Shown here: in pieces, positions 12,601 to 23,511 of the stretch | How the letters are laid out: each line of letters starts with the position of its first letter | How positions within the stretch are numbered: the stretch's first letter is position 1 | Assembly (NCBI GenBank): GCA_947179155.2 | Contig: OX359266.1 | Location: forward strand, 45,972,039 to 46,036,038 | Length of the DNA: 64,000 nt | Source of the DNA: Hedera helix | Lineage: Eukaryota; Streptophyta; Magnoliopsida; Apiales; Araliaceae | Direction of reading: 5' to 3' | The notes under the pieces: model-generated | What the model saw: the letters and a program-made list of their open reading frames with translations, nothing else | Databases searched by the model: none | Told to the model about the DNA's origin: nothing | Made by a program: the position numbers and the translations under genes

Positions 12601-14871
12601 AACTAGAAACTAGAGTGTTTATGCATGAAAACTAGAACCCAGAGTGTTTCTGAATGAAAAAGGCTACCTATGTGCATGAAAATGGGATGTGTTTATTTTA
12701 TCCATGACATCTGAAACCACAGGTACCATTTTCTTTCAGGTATGAATAATTTGTCTAAAGAAGGTGAACAAAGAAATGAAATGAATGAATGATAAATTAA
12801 TGCAGCTAAAAATCTTATTCAAAGCTCAGCAAATTAGTTGTGTGGAGATTTTTTATTTTATTTTTATTGTTTTATGTTATACATACAACAGTTACGACCA
12901 CAGACAACAGCAATAATTTTTTAACAAACCATTGATGGGGCATGCTGGGCTTGGAATCGAGAGCCGGATTCTCAAGCCATGTGCATCAAAACCAGTTTTG
13001 ACGGAAGAGATCATCACATCTCGGAAGATAGATGGATTGAATCAGTAAGACTTCCTGACCAAATGATATCTTACCCATTTGTTTATGGAGGAAAGCTAAT
13101 GAAGGCAATTTACAAGGCTCCCCAATGCTTTATATTCCTTCATTTCAAGATTTTCAAAAGCTAAACAGATCATTCCTTATTTTAGCTTTTTCTTTATCAT
13201 ACTTTTTCATGTTCAAACCTCAAAGAACTCATTTGTCTTATCACAACTTCACATATCAGCAAGTTATCAGATACTCTTCTTGACCTACCGAATCACGTAT
13301 TGTTACTCGTGTTCCCAAACATAATACTCTTATGGACCGATACTCTAAATTTAGCATACCGAAATATTTCTTAATTTTTCTTTATAATTGCACATATTAA
13401 TATTTTAACTTAGTATTATGGATGCTCAAAAGGTCACACTTGTATAAAATTATTTATGGAACAATCAACTTATTGATGTAACTAAAAATTATATATGAAA
13501 CTTGGTTTTATTGTTTTTAGATTTTAAGAGAATTCTTAACTATACATAATCATTTAAAGCTACCCAAGCGTATTTAGCTTATATGGCATACCATATTCTT
13601 ATATCAGTTTCACGAAGCAAAAAAAACACATTCTAGTAACATTGCTTCAAACTTCTCAAATGATTGTAAAGGGAATGAATCACACAGTGTACATACTTGA
13701 GCACCATGAATGACTGTTCATAGAGGAACTCATAATTTGAAACAGTGGTTAAAGGAAGCTGAAGATGCTCGCAGGGAATCCTCCCCATGACAGCCACAAT
13801 CCAAACTCATCAACAAATTATACTGCACAGTTGAACCATCTTTTCTCTATTTAAATTCTAAAGTATCCGCCATATGCCAATTTTTTGGCGCTACATTATT
13901 CAATTTCAATAAGATGTTCACAGGTTTTTTCTCATCCAACAAACCAAGATTAATCTTTTATGAATTAAGCTACATGCGTATTCCACCTATAAATTATCTG
14001 TTTCAGCAAGTGTAACACAAGGAAATAAACCACGAACATGTCTTATTATTGCGCAAAGTGAAAACAAGCAGAAAGCCAATTGCAAACCAACCTCACAAGT
14101 ATACTCGAAAATAATGTCCGACAAGTCAGTTGTCATAATTACAAGCCGTCCATCATGGGTAAAAGCTGCCAGAAACTTTGCGTTTTGTGACACCGCCATC
14201 TTCTGAAGCGGCCCAAGCTCCACACTCAACTTCTGAACTCCATCTTCATCAACCGTCAAAATTTGATCCCCAACACTAAGTAGCACCTCCACATTCCCTG
14301 ACATTGTGTATTGCGGCTCAATTACAGCAATACAGAGCGGAAAGTCCTCTATCCCTGTATCTGCAAGTTGGCACGGCCTTGGATTCTTAAAATCCTGAAT
14401 ACAGAAAACCTGAAACGCCTCATTGATACAGACCACACCATTCCCCCAAAACAGACACTCAACCACACTGTGTGTAAAACACTCCTTCCCCATCGAAATT
14501 ACACTATTAGGGCTTTCGAGATCAATGTTATACATATACACGCTGCCGTCCTGGGTGATGCAAACTAGGGTTTGGTCGTCGGTCCACGACATACCGATTA
14601 ATCGGCCGCCGGGGTTTTTCCATACGGTTTCTGAGATTTGGACGCCGGCAGAGTTGAAGATACGGAGCTTCCGCAGGGCGGATTCACCATAGAGTTGGAC
14701 GATCTTGGAGTCGTCTCGGATGACGGCGATTGGACCGCCGAATGGGGCGCAGGCGACCTTGTTACGGGAAAGGTCGACGTGTTTCCATTGCATTTGGTAG
14801 ATCTCAGGCTTCCGGTAGAACCGATCGTAGAGAATCTGCCACTCCGCCGCAACTGATACCGCAGTAGCCAT
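3614..14871 (-). CDS. VPS16: VPS16 / VACUOLELESS1, HOPS-CORVET core subunit
   Basis: This is the plant VPS16 subunit of the class C core shared by the HOPS and CORVET tethering complexes, which drive endosome-vacuole membrane fusion; in Arabidopsis VCL1 is needed for vacuole formation. Fifteen exons (high to low): 14871-14092, 12394-12107, 11481-11342, 9903-9798, 9699-9607, 9341-9252, 9144-9031, 8869-8762, 6720-6647, 6457-6403, 5888-5707, 4842-4713, 4553-4451, 4034-3937, 3778-3614. All introns are GT-AG, phases agree, and the 2526 nt give 841 residues, close to the roughly 860 usual in plants. Residues 1 to about 410 form the Vps16_N beta-propeller region (conserved WKHVDLSRNKVACAPFGGPI). About 500-830 form the Vps16_C alpha-solenoid (LVEHEPRSSKQ, SIGEEDTAL, FVDSSISDTIRTCIVLG). 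The protein ends SFQGAS. The start ATG lies in the expected MA..VSVAAEWQ context. The 1.7-kb and 2.0-kb introns hold repeats, but no exon is broken. Function comes from family knowledge; exon borders were derived by eye. Confidence 0.95.
5283..5465 (+). repeat. Possible tRNA-derived SINE remnant in VPS16 intron
   Basis: A stretch inside the intron between exons 11 and 12 contains GGTTCGATTC (about 5331), a good match to the Pol III B box. An A-box-like region lies about 35 bases upstream, and a pyrimidine-rich tail with TTCTCCTTTATG-type repeats follows. No folded tRNA can be drawn. The B box alone could be chance. Confidence 0.3.
6830..7209. mobile_element. 380-bp foldback MITE in VPS16 intron 8
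   Basis: The two halves are inverted copies. The left end reads TCACGCTTGTTTGCAAGG, and the right end reversed reads TCACGTTTGTTTGTAAGG; the arms extend nearly to the middle and carry repeated GGATTATAATCC motifs. A 5-bp direct repeat TAAGG flanks it (6825-6829 and 7210-7214). It has no coding capacity. The 5-bp duplication does not clearly fit PIF/Harbinger (3 bp), hAT (8 bp) or Mutator (9-10 bp), so I leave the superfamily open. Confidence 0.8.
8166..8275. repeat. 56-bp tandem duplication in VPS16 intron 8
   Basis: Two adjacent copies begin GATTCGTCTGATTTTCTC (8166) and GATTCATCTGATTTTCTC (8222) and share TTAATATTCTATTGGCA and TTTACAACCGCT. Only a few bases differ. Confidence 0.85.
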
Positions 14872-15400
14872 TTCCGGTGAGACGAGAAGACTTAGAAATT
14901 ATTCTGAATTTTGAATTGATGAGTGCTGAAGTTGGGCATAATCTTGGTCTATCAAGTACCTGCTACTGATCAATTATGGAAGCTTCTTCCGTCTGCTTAT
15001 GATTGACGTGATCTGGTTCCGAACAAATTGTTGGACTAAAGTGAAAATTATTGAGGCAAACTCCACTCTACCGTCGTGGACGTGTTCCGTAGACAAAAAA
15101 CCAAGGATTAAAAGGGTAAGCTCCAAATCTACTGTTGGAGAATTTGGGTATTTCTGTCCTTTTACTACCGACGTGGCAACACCAATCAACGAGTAATTGG
15201 GTCCCATCTCCTTCAAGCTCGGACGTGTACCCGACTGTGACCCAGACGATCCTACGGCTGGATCTCATCGGCTGAGTTTTCCACGATCGTACTAATTTAC
15301 TAATAGTACGTATATTATTATTAATAATAATTCATGAATAATATCAATCAGTTGGTTTCAAGATTTGTTTTGGCAGCAATCTTTTCAGAATTGGATCGTT
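14872..15400. promoter_or_regulatory. VPS16 upstream region
   Basis: This holds the 5' leader and presumed promoter of VPS16. The open frames seen here on both strands mirror each other and look non-coding. No confident TATA box can be placed. Confidence 0.4.
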
Positions 15401-16075
15401 CATCTCATCAAAAAAAATATTTAATAGATAAATTATTTAATCAATAATCGAATTGTTATTAAATTAATAATATCATAAATAGATAAAAAAATATATTATT
15501 AATAATTAATAAAATTTTAAAATTTTAATTTTTTTAATTAAAATACAATAAAATTATATTATAATATTATTAAAAATATTTAATTTTAAAAATAAAAATA
15601 TAATTTGATTTGTAAAATAAATAAATTTAGGAGTTTCTAAGGCCGGCAAACTCCAAGAGGTTGTTGTGTATTAATATTCATTAATACATTATATTTTGTG
15701 ACCTGCGAGATGTATTTATATTTATATATTTTACTTCTTCTAAACAAAGGAAGCCAACCTCAGTAGACAACTCCAGCTACCATCAGAAAGGTCTCGGAGC
15801 TTCGAGTCAACTTGAGTAAAATGGAAGGGGCAGAGAAATGATATGGAAGACGGAGCAGCTGGAGGAAGAAGAAAGCAAATTTTATTTTTTTTTATCTTTA
15901 AGTAATGAATCGGTCAAACTTGTGAATCGGTTTATTGAGTCAATCAGTTCAACTTTCGGATCATCAATTTTGAACTGATTTTGGTCAAAATTAGTTAATT
16001 TGTTCAAACCGAACCGTTGTATGAACTTAGTTCGATTTTTTTCGGTCAGACCGATGGTCCAGTCCAAATGTTACA
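15400..16075. repeat. Degenerate dispersed repeat, related to 58640-59035
   Basis: The segment around 15470-15600 (ATATTATTAATAATTAATAA, then TTTTAAAATTTTAA and runs of ATTATATTATA) closely resembles 58735-58850. The right part (15900-16075) holds GGTCAGACCGATGGTCCAG and a CGAACCG motif like the 'ggttgaaccggt' ends at 58900-59030. It looks like an old non-autonomous transposon with an inserted or deleted middle. The 60-codon frame here encodes nothing recognisable. Confidence 0.5.
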
Positions 16076-16239
16076 ACATTGTTTGGAAGTCAATAGTAAC
16101 ATGATGCAGTATTATTAATTTATTTATTTTTGGTACTTTAAACATAATTTAACATTTTTGCCTTTGTTAAAAATTATTATTTTTTGTGTACTAATGATAC
16201 ATTATTATGATTTTGTTACTCTCTTTTTTGCATATAAAC

Positions 16240-16344
16240 ATGGATTTTTTTTTATCAAATGGGACGCACTTATAAAAATATTAAATTAACTGGTGGAAAT
16301 ATCAATTCTCATATGAAATTATTTCTACAAGTTAATTTGATTTT
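16240..16344. repeat. Left part of interrupted AT-rich repeat (continues at 23416)
   Basis: It contains CACTTATAAAAATATTAAATT and GAAATATCAATT, units shared with 23416-23510 and with 51567-51772. The three copies define a dispersed family with alternating direct and inverted 'gatattttcacaag' blocks. This copy is split by the LTR that starts at 16345. Confidence 0.6.
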
Positions 16345-17741
16345 TGTGAGTCTGTGAAGTCTCCAAACTTGGGTCTACACAGCCCAATTTGAGATACCAA
16401 AAATGCACGATAACTATTACAAAACAATACATAGTACAAAAATACATAGCTCAACTATGTATAATTAAGTTTTCATTATTATTGTCACACTATTTTACAA
16501 AATGTTAAGACTACTACGGCTATTACTTGGACATTCACTCCATTCTCCGGTTAGACCGTGTTACTCTCTCATTTCCTAAAAAACAATAAAACAAATGAAA
16601 ATGTGAGCTCAAATAACGCAGTAAAGAAATATCATGATTAAAATAACAATGATTAATTATCATTAGCCTTCAACAGTCGAGTTCTTGGTTGAATATAATA
16701 AATAACAAGTTTTAGATCAATAATAGTTGTAGAATGAATAATACATTAGAAGAATCATGTAAACTATGATATCTACTAGTTTCTCTTTTTCATAAAAATT
16801 TCATCATCTTTCATTATCTGAAATACTATTTGTCATTATTAGACCAACAATAGTTCTTCTTTACTCCAAGCCAAAGATAACATTCACCACGTGTCATAAA
16901 AGACACTCAATAATTATATCGCTTTTATCCTATCATATGTGTCACAAGCTATAGATATTTATAATAACTTGATTCTTGATAATTAGAATAACAGCAGAGA
17001 TATAAATGATGAATAAAATAACAAGATACTTTGTCCTGAGTCAAATAATATTCAAATTGTCAACATGATGTTCACTTAAATTCAATAATAATATTCAAGA
17101 TTCACAGTTCAAAATAACGGTTGAAGTTCAATAGAAAGGTTTAAGTAAATAGAAAGGTTCACGTGAAATGATATTAAATAAAGCGCAAACAATTAAATAA
17201 CGTATAATCATTTCAGAAATTTTACCGAATAATACTTACCATAGTAAGTTTAAAAGTATAAAAGAAAATGATATCACTTACCTTAACACGTGACAAGATA
17301 TTGTTTTAAATGAAGTTGATCAACTTGAACAATATTTGTACTTTTATAGATCTTTTCAACACACACGATAACTTAAGCACACTTAGAGATAACTTACACA
17401 AAATAATATTTAGAGAGTGAAAGAAATAATAAGCAATTAAATTTTTAAAAAATCTTTATGTTAAGGCATCTATTCATAGCAAAAAATCTTATCATAATCT
17501 AATGTTTCATATTTTAATCAAAATCGTATATTTCAAGATAATGTTAAATCCGTACCACACATTTCATATTTTTAAATTTCTTTAATCTAAATCATTAATT
17601 TAAAAATCATCTTTTACCTACACCGTTCATTTCAAATTATATAATTATTACATTATCTTTAATCTACCATTCATTTAAGATTTTTTTTAATCTATATCAT
17701 TTATTTAATAAAAGAATTAATTTTATATATAAAATAACTAA

Positions 17742-17746
17742 TTTTA
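17742..17746. repeat. Left target site duplication TTTTA
   Basis: This 5-bp sequence directly precedes TGTGACACCCCC and is repeated at 22584-22588 directly after the right LTR. Together they bound the inverted-LTR element. Confidence 0.8.
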
Positions 17747-19072
17747 TGTGACACCCCCAAATCTAGGCCCACACAGCCCAAACTTGAGTCGTTAAAAGAC
17801 TATAACAAAATTATTACAACAAAGTACAACGTACAACAATACAGTGTATAATAATACACAACTAAGTCTTCACTATTATTGCCACACTATTTTACAACAC
17901 GTGAAGACTAGGATAGCTATTCCTCGGACTCTCACTCCATTCCCCGGCTAGACCCAGCTACATTCTCATCTCCTTAACACGTGACTGGATATTGATTTAA
18001 ATGAGGTTGATCAACTTGAAAAATTCATGCACTCCTTTTGGCTTTCAAACACTCAAAATAGCCTTACTATTCTCAGAGAAAACTCATAAAATTCTTATAG
18101 AAAAATTTTATGTTTTAGGTGTGATTTTTCTATTCAGCTGAGCAAGTTATTTATAGGAGAAAAGAGGGTATTATGCATGGTAGGTGAAAATAAAAAAATT
18201 TCAGCAGAGGCTGCTGCGCCTCCACCAACCATCCAGCAAAACACATTTCTCACATTTCATGTGGGCCCCACAGTGGGTCCCACATGTTTCTTACTATTCA
18301 CGTCACTATTCACGTTACTATTCATGTTACTATTTCAAATAGTAAAATTAATTATTTTATTTTTTATTTATTTATTTATTTATTCTTCCTGTGAGTCCAA
18401 CATATAAAATAATGTTACCACAATAATGTAAGAAACACGTTACATATTTTTATTAATTTAATAATATAAATTATAGTGTATTTGCTACTGTGACAATTAT
18501 TAGATTCAATAATTTTAAACTACAGTGCACCAACAATTATTGACTCAATGATATGGAGTGTAATGACAATTATTGAATCAATAATGCAAAATACTGTGTA
18601 GCAATAATAATTGAATTGATAATATAAAATATTATGCAGTGACAATTATCGATGAAATGATGCGTAACAGTTACGGTGTCAATAATATGAGACACTGTGC
18701 AATACCGTGTGCTACTGTAGAGTACCGCATGCTACAGTAAAATACCATAAATTATCGTATGCTACTATTCTTTTATCACCGGTATTTTAACAGTTAGCAC
18801 CGTTGACTATTTTTATTAAAAAGGTTACTTCTGTCGTTTTCTATATCCGACAAATATTCCGTTGTAGGGTCCACCAATAATTTGTTATTTCGGCGCCGTC
18901 ATACGACACGAATATTCCCTGACAAAACGAATATTCCTCGACAAAGCGAATATTGTCCGACAAATTAATTTTTGCACATAACATCATTAACTTCTAACTT
19001 TATCGATTTAACCACTTACTGTTTCAGAAAAATATATATGAAGAAAAATTAAATTTTATATTTCATAAAATT
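17747..19072 (-). repeat. Left LTR, inverted orientation
   Basis: This is the reverse complement of 21264-22583. It starts TGTGACACCCCC and ends inside ..TTTCATAAAATT, about 12 bases short of the LTR start (the GGGGTCTTACA equivalent is absent), where pol sequence begins. A TATA-like TATTTATA at about 18149-18156 faces left, away from pol. It also holds the units with palindromic TTATTGAATCAATAA-type motifs. Confidence 0.9.
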
Positions 19073-21252
19073 TAGAAGTACTAAATTGGGAACAACCCAA
19101 GACAGTAACCGAAGTCCGAAGTTTTCTAGGCCTAGCTGGTTATTATTGGAGATTCGTAGAAGGATTTTCTCGAATCGCCACTCCATTAACTCAGCTTACT
19201 CGGAAAAGCACAAAATTCATATGGAGCGAGGAATGCAAGAAAAGTTTTCAAGAACTCAAGAGGAGACTGGTTTCAGCTCCTGTTCTGACCATTCCATCAG
19301 GATCAGGAGAATTCGTCATATAGAGCGATGTTTCAGCTAAAGGTCTAGGCTGTGTCCTTATGCAACATGGAAATGTTATAGCTTATGCCTCTCGACAACT
19401 CAAAGATTATGAGAAAAATTATCCTACTCATGATCTAGAGTTGGCAGCAATCGTTTTCGCGTTGAAGATCTGGAGACACTACTTGTACGGAGAAAAAGTG
19501 GATATCTATACGGATCATAAAAGTCTCAAGTATTTCTTCACCCAGAAGGAACTTAACATGCGACAACGACGTTGGCTTGAGCTGTTGAAGGATTACGACC
19601 ACACAATCCAGTATCACTCGGGAAAGACGAACGTTGTAGCTGACGCTTTGAGCAGAAGATCTTATGCGAGTACAAGTGCACTGCTGACAACACAAAAGTG
19701 TATTTTGTACGACTTGCAAAAGATGGAGATAGAGCTAAAGACACCAGGGACCCACTCGAAGATTGCTCACGTGCGAGTAGAACCAGCTTTAATGGATAAA
19801 ATTAAAGCTGCTCAAGCTACCGATTCGGAACTGATGAACATGATGAAGAAAGTACAAGAATGTGTCATCCCCGAAGCAAGAATCGACGAGACAGGAATAC
19901 TTCGAGTTAACTCTCGACTCTGTGTTCCTAACGATCCTGAATTGAAGCATAAAATCATGATGGAGGCACACAACACGCCGTTTGCAATCCACCCGGGAGG
20001 TACCAAGATGTATCGAGATCTTCGACATACATTTTGGTGGAACAATATGAAAAGGGAGATTGCAGAGTTTATCTCAAGGTGCCTAACTTGTCAACGTGTC
20101 AAGGCAGAGCATCAAGTACCTAAGGGTCCATTACAACCACTTGAGGTTCCCGAATGGAAGTGGGAACACATCAATATGGATTTCGTGACGGGTCTTCCCA
20201 AAGTTTCTCAAGGCTTAGATGCAATTTGGGTCATCGTAGATAGATTGACCAAATCCGCTCATTTCTTACCTATACGAGAAAACTTTTCACTTGAACGTCT
20301 TGCCGGTATGTACATAAATGAGATCGTGAGATTGCATGGCATGCCAGTTTTCATAGTTTCTGATCGAGATCCTAGATTCACTTCACGCTTTTGGATCAGT
20401 CTACAAAAAGCTATGGGCACTGAACTACGTTTTAGTTCTGCATACCATCCTCAAACGGACGGACAATCGGAAAGGACGATCCAGACCCTCGAAGATCTTT
20501 TGAGACTTTGTGTATTAGACTTCAAAGGAAGTTGGGATAAGAACTTGCCATTGGTGGAATTTTCTTACAACAACAGTTACTAAGCAAGCATAGGCATGGC
20601 TCCATTCGAGGCTTTGTATGGAAGGAAGTGTCGCTCTCCAATATGTTGGAATGAGGTAGGAGAAGCAAAATTGTTGGGACCCGAGTTGGTACGCTTGACG
20701 ACCGAAAAGATCCAAATGATTCGACAACAAATACAGACAGCACAAGAACGACAAAAGAGTTATGCCGATCTTCGTCGGAGAGATGAGAGATTCAACGTCG
20801 GAGATCATGTATTCTTACGTGTTTCTCCATGGAAAGGAATTACGAGATTCGGAAAGAGAGGAAAGCTTAATGCTCGATTTATTGACCCATTTGAAATCCT
20901 CGATCGAGTAGGAACCGTAGCCTACAGACTAGCTTTACCACCAAGTATGTCTCGCATCCATAACGTTTTTCACATATCTATGTTACGTAAATATGTGAAG
21001 GACCCAAACCACGTCATTGAGTTAGAAGCAGACGTTATAGCAGAGGATTTAACATACGAGGAGGTACCTGTTAAGATCCTAGATAAGAAGGAGCAGATCC
21101 TACGCTCAAAGGTTATACCTCAAGTTAAGGTTTTATGGAGGAACCAAGATACTGAGGAAATGACCTGGGAGCTAGAATCTGAGATGAAATCAAAGTATCC
21201 TTACCTCTTCGAAATGCCAGGTACGTCAATTTCGGGGGAAGAAATTTCATAA
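19073..21252 (+). pseudogene. Truncated pol: end of RT, RNase H, integrase, chromodomain-like tail
   Basis: Reading begins in the RT thumb/connection region (VLNWEQPKTVTEVRSFLGLA). It continues through RNase H (YTDHKSLKYFF, then SGKTNVVADALSRR), the integrase zinc-binding region (HPGG..C..C), and the integrase core with its three acidic positions (NMDFVTGLP, VSDRDPRF, YHPQTDGQSERT). The GPY/F-like module follows (RFIDPFEILDRVG), then a chromodomain-like end (IPQVKVLWRNQDTEEMTWELE) typical of Tekay/Del chromoviruses. Two single-base nonsense changes interrupt it: TAG at 19321-19323 where Tyr is usual, and TAA at 20581-20583 where Gln is usual. There are no frameshifts. It ends at a stop just before the polypurine tract. 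Gag, protease and the RT active site are absent. Confidence 0.92.
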
Positions 21253-21263
21253 GGAGGGGAGGT
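21251..21263 (+). other. Polypurine tract
   Basis: AAGGAGGGGAGGT lies directly upstream of the forward LTR, as expected for the plus-strand primer of a gypsy element. It confirms that the right LTR is the genuine 3' LTR. Confidence 0.8.
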
Positions 21264-22583
21264 TGTAAGACCCCGAATTTTATGAAATATAAAATTTAAT
21301 TTTTCTTCATATATATTTTTCTGAAACAGTAAGTGGTTAATGATGTTATGTGCAAATTTTATTTTGTCGGCCAATATTCGCTTTGTCGGGGAATATTCGT
21401 TTTGTCGGGGAATATTCGTGTCGTACGACGGCGCCGAAATAACAAATTATTGGTGGACCCCACAACGGAATATTTGTCGGATATAGAAAACGACAGAAGT
21501 AACCTTTTTAATAAAAATAGTCAACGGTGCTAACTGTTAAAATACCGGTGATAAAAGAATAGTAGCATACGATAATTTATGGTATTTTACTGTAGCATGC
21601 GGTACTCTACAGTAGCACACGGTATTGCACAGTGTCTCATATTATTGACACCGTAACTGTTACGCATCATTTCATCGATAATTGTCACTGCATAATATTT
21701 TATATTATCAATTCAATTATTGTTGCTACACAGTATTTTGCATTATTGATTCAATAATTGTCATTACACTCCATATCATTGAGTCAATAATTGTTGGTGC
21801 ACTGTAGTTTAAAATTATTGAATCTAATAATTGTCACAGTAGCAAATACACTATAATTTATATTATTAAATTAATAAAAATATGTAACGTGTTTCTTACA
21901 TTATTGTGGTAACATTATTTTATATGTTGGACTCACAGGAAGAATAAATAAATAAATAAATAAAAAATAAAATAATTAATTTTACTATTTGAAATAGTAA
22001 CATGAATAGTAACGTGAATAGTGACGTGAATAGTAAGAAACATGTGGGACCCATTGTGGGGCCCACATGAAATGTGAGAAATGTGTTTTGCTGGATGGTT
22101 GGTGGAGGCTGCGCAGCAGCCTCTGCTGAATTTTTTTTATTTTCACCTACCATGCATAATACCCTCTTTTATCCTATAAATAACTTGCTCAGCTGAATAG
22201 AAAAATCACACCTAAAACATAAAATTTTTCTATAAGAATTTTATGAGTTTTCTCTGAGAATAGTAAGGCTATTTTGAGTGTTTGAAAGCCAAAAGGAGTG
22301 CAGGAATTTTTCAAGTTGATCAACCTCATTTAAATCAATATCCAGTCACGTGTTAAGGAGATGAGAATGTAGCTGGGTCTAGCCGGGGAATGGAGTGAGA
22401 GTCCGAGGAATAGCTATCCTAGTCTTCACGTGTTGTAAAATAGTGTGACAATAATAGTGAAGACTTAGTTGTGTATTATTATACACTGTATTGTTGTACG
22501 TTGTGCTTTGTTGTAATAATTTTGTTATAGTCTTTTGACGACTCAAGTTTGGGCTGTGTGGGCCTATATTTGGGGGTGTCACA
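21264..22583 (+). repeat. Right (3') LTR, 1320 bp
   Basis: It runs from TGTAAGACCCCG to GGGGGTGTCACA, with TG..CA ends and the TTTTA duplication just outside. A TATA box (TATAAATA, 22175-22182) lies in the second half. The U3 part has short palindromic repeat units, and R/U5 contains CACGTG-type sites (GTCACGTGTTAAGG near 22345). Confidence 0.92.
22175..22182 (+). promoter_or_regulatory. LTR TATA box
   Basis: TATAAATA is the likely core promoter of the LTR and would fire rightward out of the element. The inverted copy at about 18149-18156 would fire leftward. Confidence 0.55.
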
Positions 22584-23415
22584 TTTTATATAATATATCA
22601 TAATAAAATAATTTACTTTACATAATTTATATAAAGTAAATAACTTTATATAATTTATTATAATAAAACAAATAATTTAATCAATTCAATTATTCAACAA
22701 TAATTCACAATTATTCATTATTATGACCACTTGTTGTAAATACAGTATAATTGACTTTCTGAGTTAGATACTCACAATACAAGCAAAAATACCAACTAAT
22801 AATAGAATATAACAGTTAAATCAACATCATACTAGTGATAACAATAATGCAGATAATAAATATATAAAAAAAATACTTTATTGTGTAATGACAATTATTG
22901 ATTCAATAATGTAAATTACTGTACATATATTACTATGACAATTATCAGTTCAATAATATGAATTATTGTGTATGTAACAATTATTGATTCAATAAAGTCA
23001 GTATTGTACAATAGTCACTTTATCAGTTCAATAATATGAAATACTATGCAATATCGTGTGCTACTATGCAATACCGTATGTTACTATACAATACTGTGTA
23101 CTACTATTCCTTTACCACCAAACATTTTAACACTTAAAAGTGATAGTACTGTTGACCATTTTTATTTAAAAATGTTACTTATGTCGTTTTCTATATCCAA
23201 CAATATTTTATTGTGGGATCTACCATTGTTTAGTTATTTCGGCACCGTCGAACGAATAGAATATTTCTTGTCAAAACGAATATTCTCTGACAAAGTAAAA
23301 TTTGCACAAAATATTTTTTTAACTTTAACTTTTATCATTTTATCCACTTACCGTTCCAGAAGAAAATATATAAAGAAAAATTAAATTTGTATTTCATAAA
23401 AATCTGAGTCTTATA

Positions 23416-23511
23416 ATATTTTCACAAGATCAAATGAGGATCCACTTATAAAAATTTTAAATTAATTTTTTAGAAATATCAATTTTCTAAAAAAATATAT
23501 TGAAAAGTGAG
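23416..23511. repeat. Right part of interrupted AT-rich repeat
   Basis: ATATTTTCACAAGATCAAATGAGG and CACTTATAAAAATTTTAAATT continue the repeat that stops at 16344. Without the inserted LTR the flanks join to 'atttgATATTttcacaag', the same order as at 51590-51605. Confidence 0.6.

Larger units (their letters stand above)
17747..22583 (+). mobile_element. Tekay/Del-like gypsy element with inverted LTRs, 4.8 kb
   Basis: The unit consists of an inverted LTR (17747-19072), a 5'-truncated pol (19073-21252), a polypurine tract and a forward LTR (21264-22583). Both outer ends are the U5 end (TGTGACACCCCC inward). The unit is bounded by identical TTTTA repeats. The two LTR copies are nearly identical in the parts I compared, with a handful of substitutions and one indel of about 20 bp. 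The primer-binding site, gag, protease and most of reverse transcriptase are missing. Because the ends and duplication are exact, I infer that a rearranged cDNA was integrated as such; rearrangement after insertion is the alternative. The element cannot move by itself. Confidence 0.85.
16345..23415 (-). mobile_element. Old solo LTR (about 2.2 kb) of gypsy-type element, split by a later insertion
   Basis: Two segments, 16345-17746 and 22589-23415, join to one minus-strand LTR of about 2.23 kb. Its reversed start, TATAAGACTCAG at 23415, matches TGTAAGACCCC of the other LTRs. Its reversed end (TGTGAG..CCAAACTTGGGTC.. from 16345) matches their TGTGACACCCCC end. Its interior aligns with the LTR at 61594-64000 (for example the block near 17040-17130 against 63560-63700). 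Flanks are ATTTT (16340-16344) and ATATT (23416-23420), a plausible 5-bp target duplication with one change. No internal coding region is present, so it is probably a solo LTR left by LTR-LTR recombination. Confidence 0.75.

Noticed and set aside
19086..19340. 84-codon plus-strand frame at the start of pol
   Set aside because: It is a shifted frame over the RT connection region; the true frame is one base different and matches gypsy pol.
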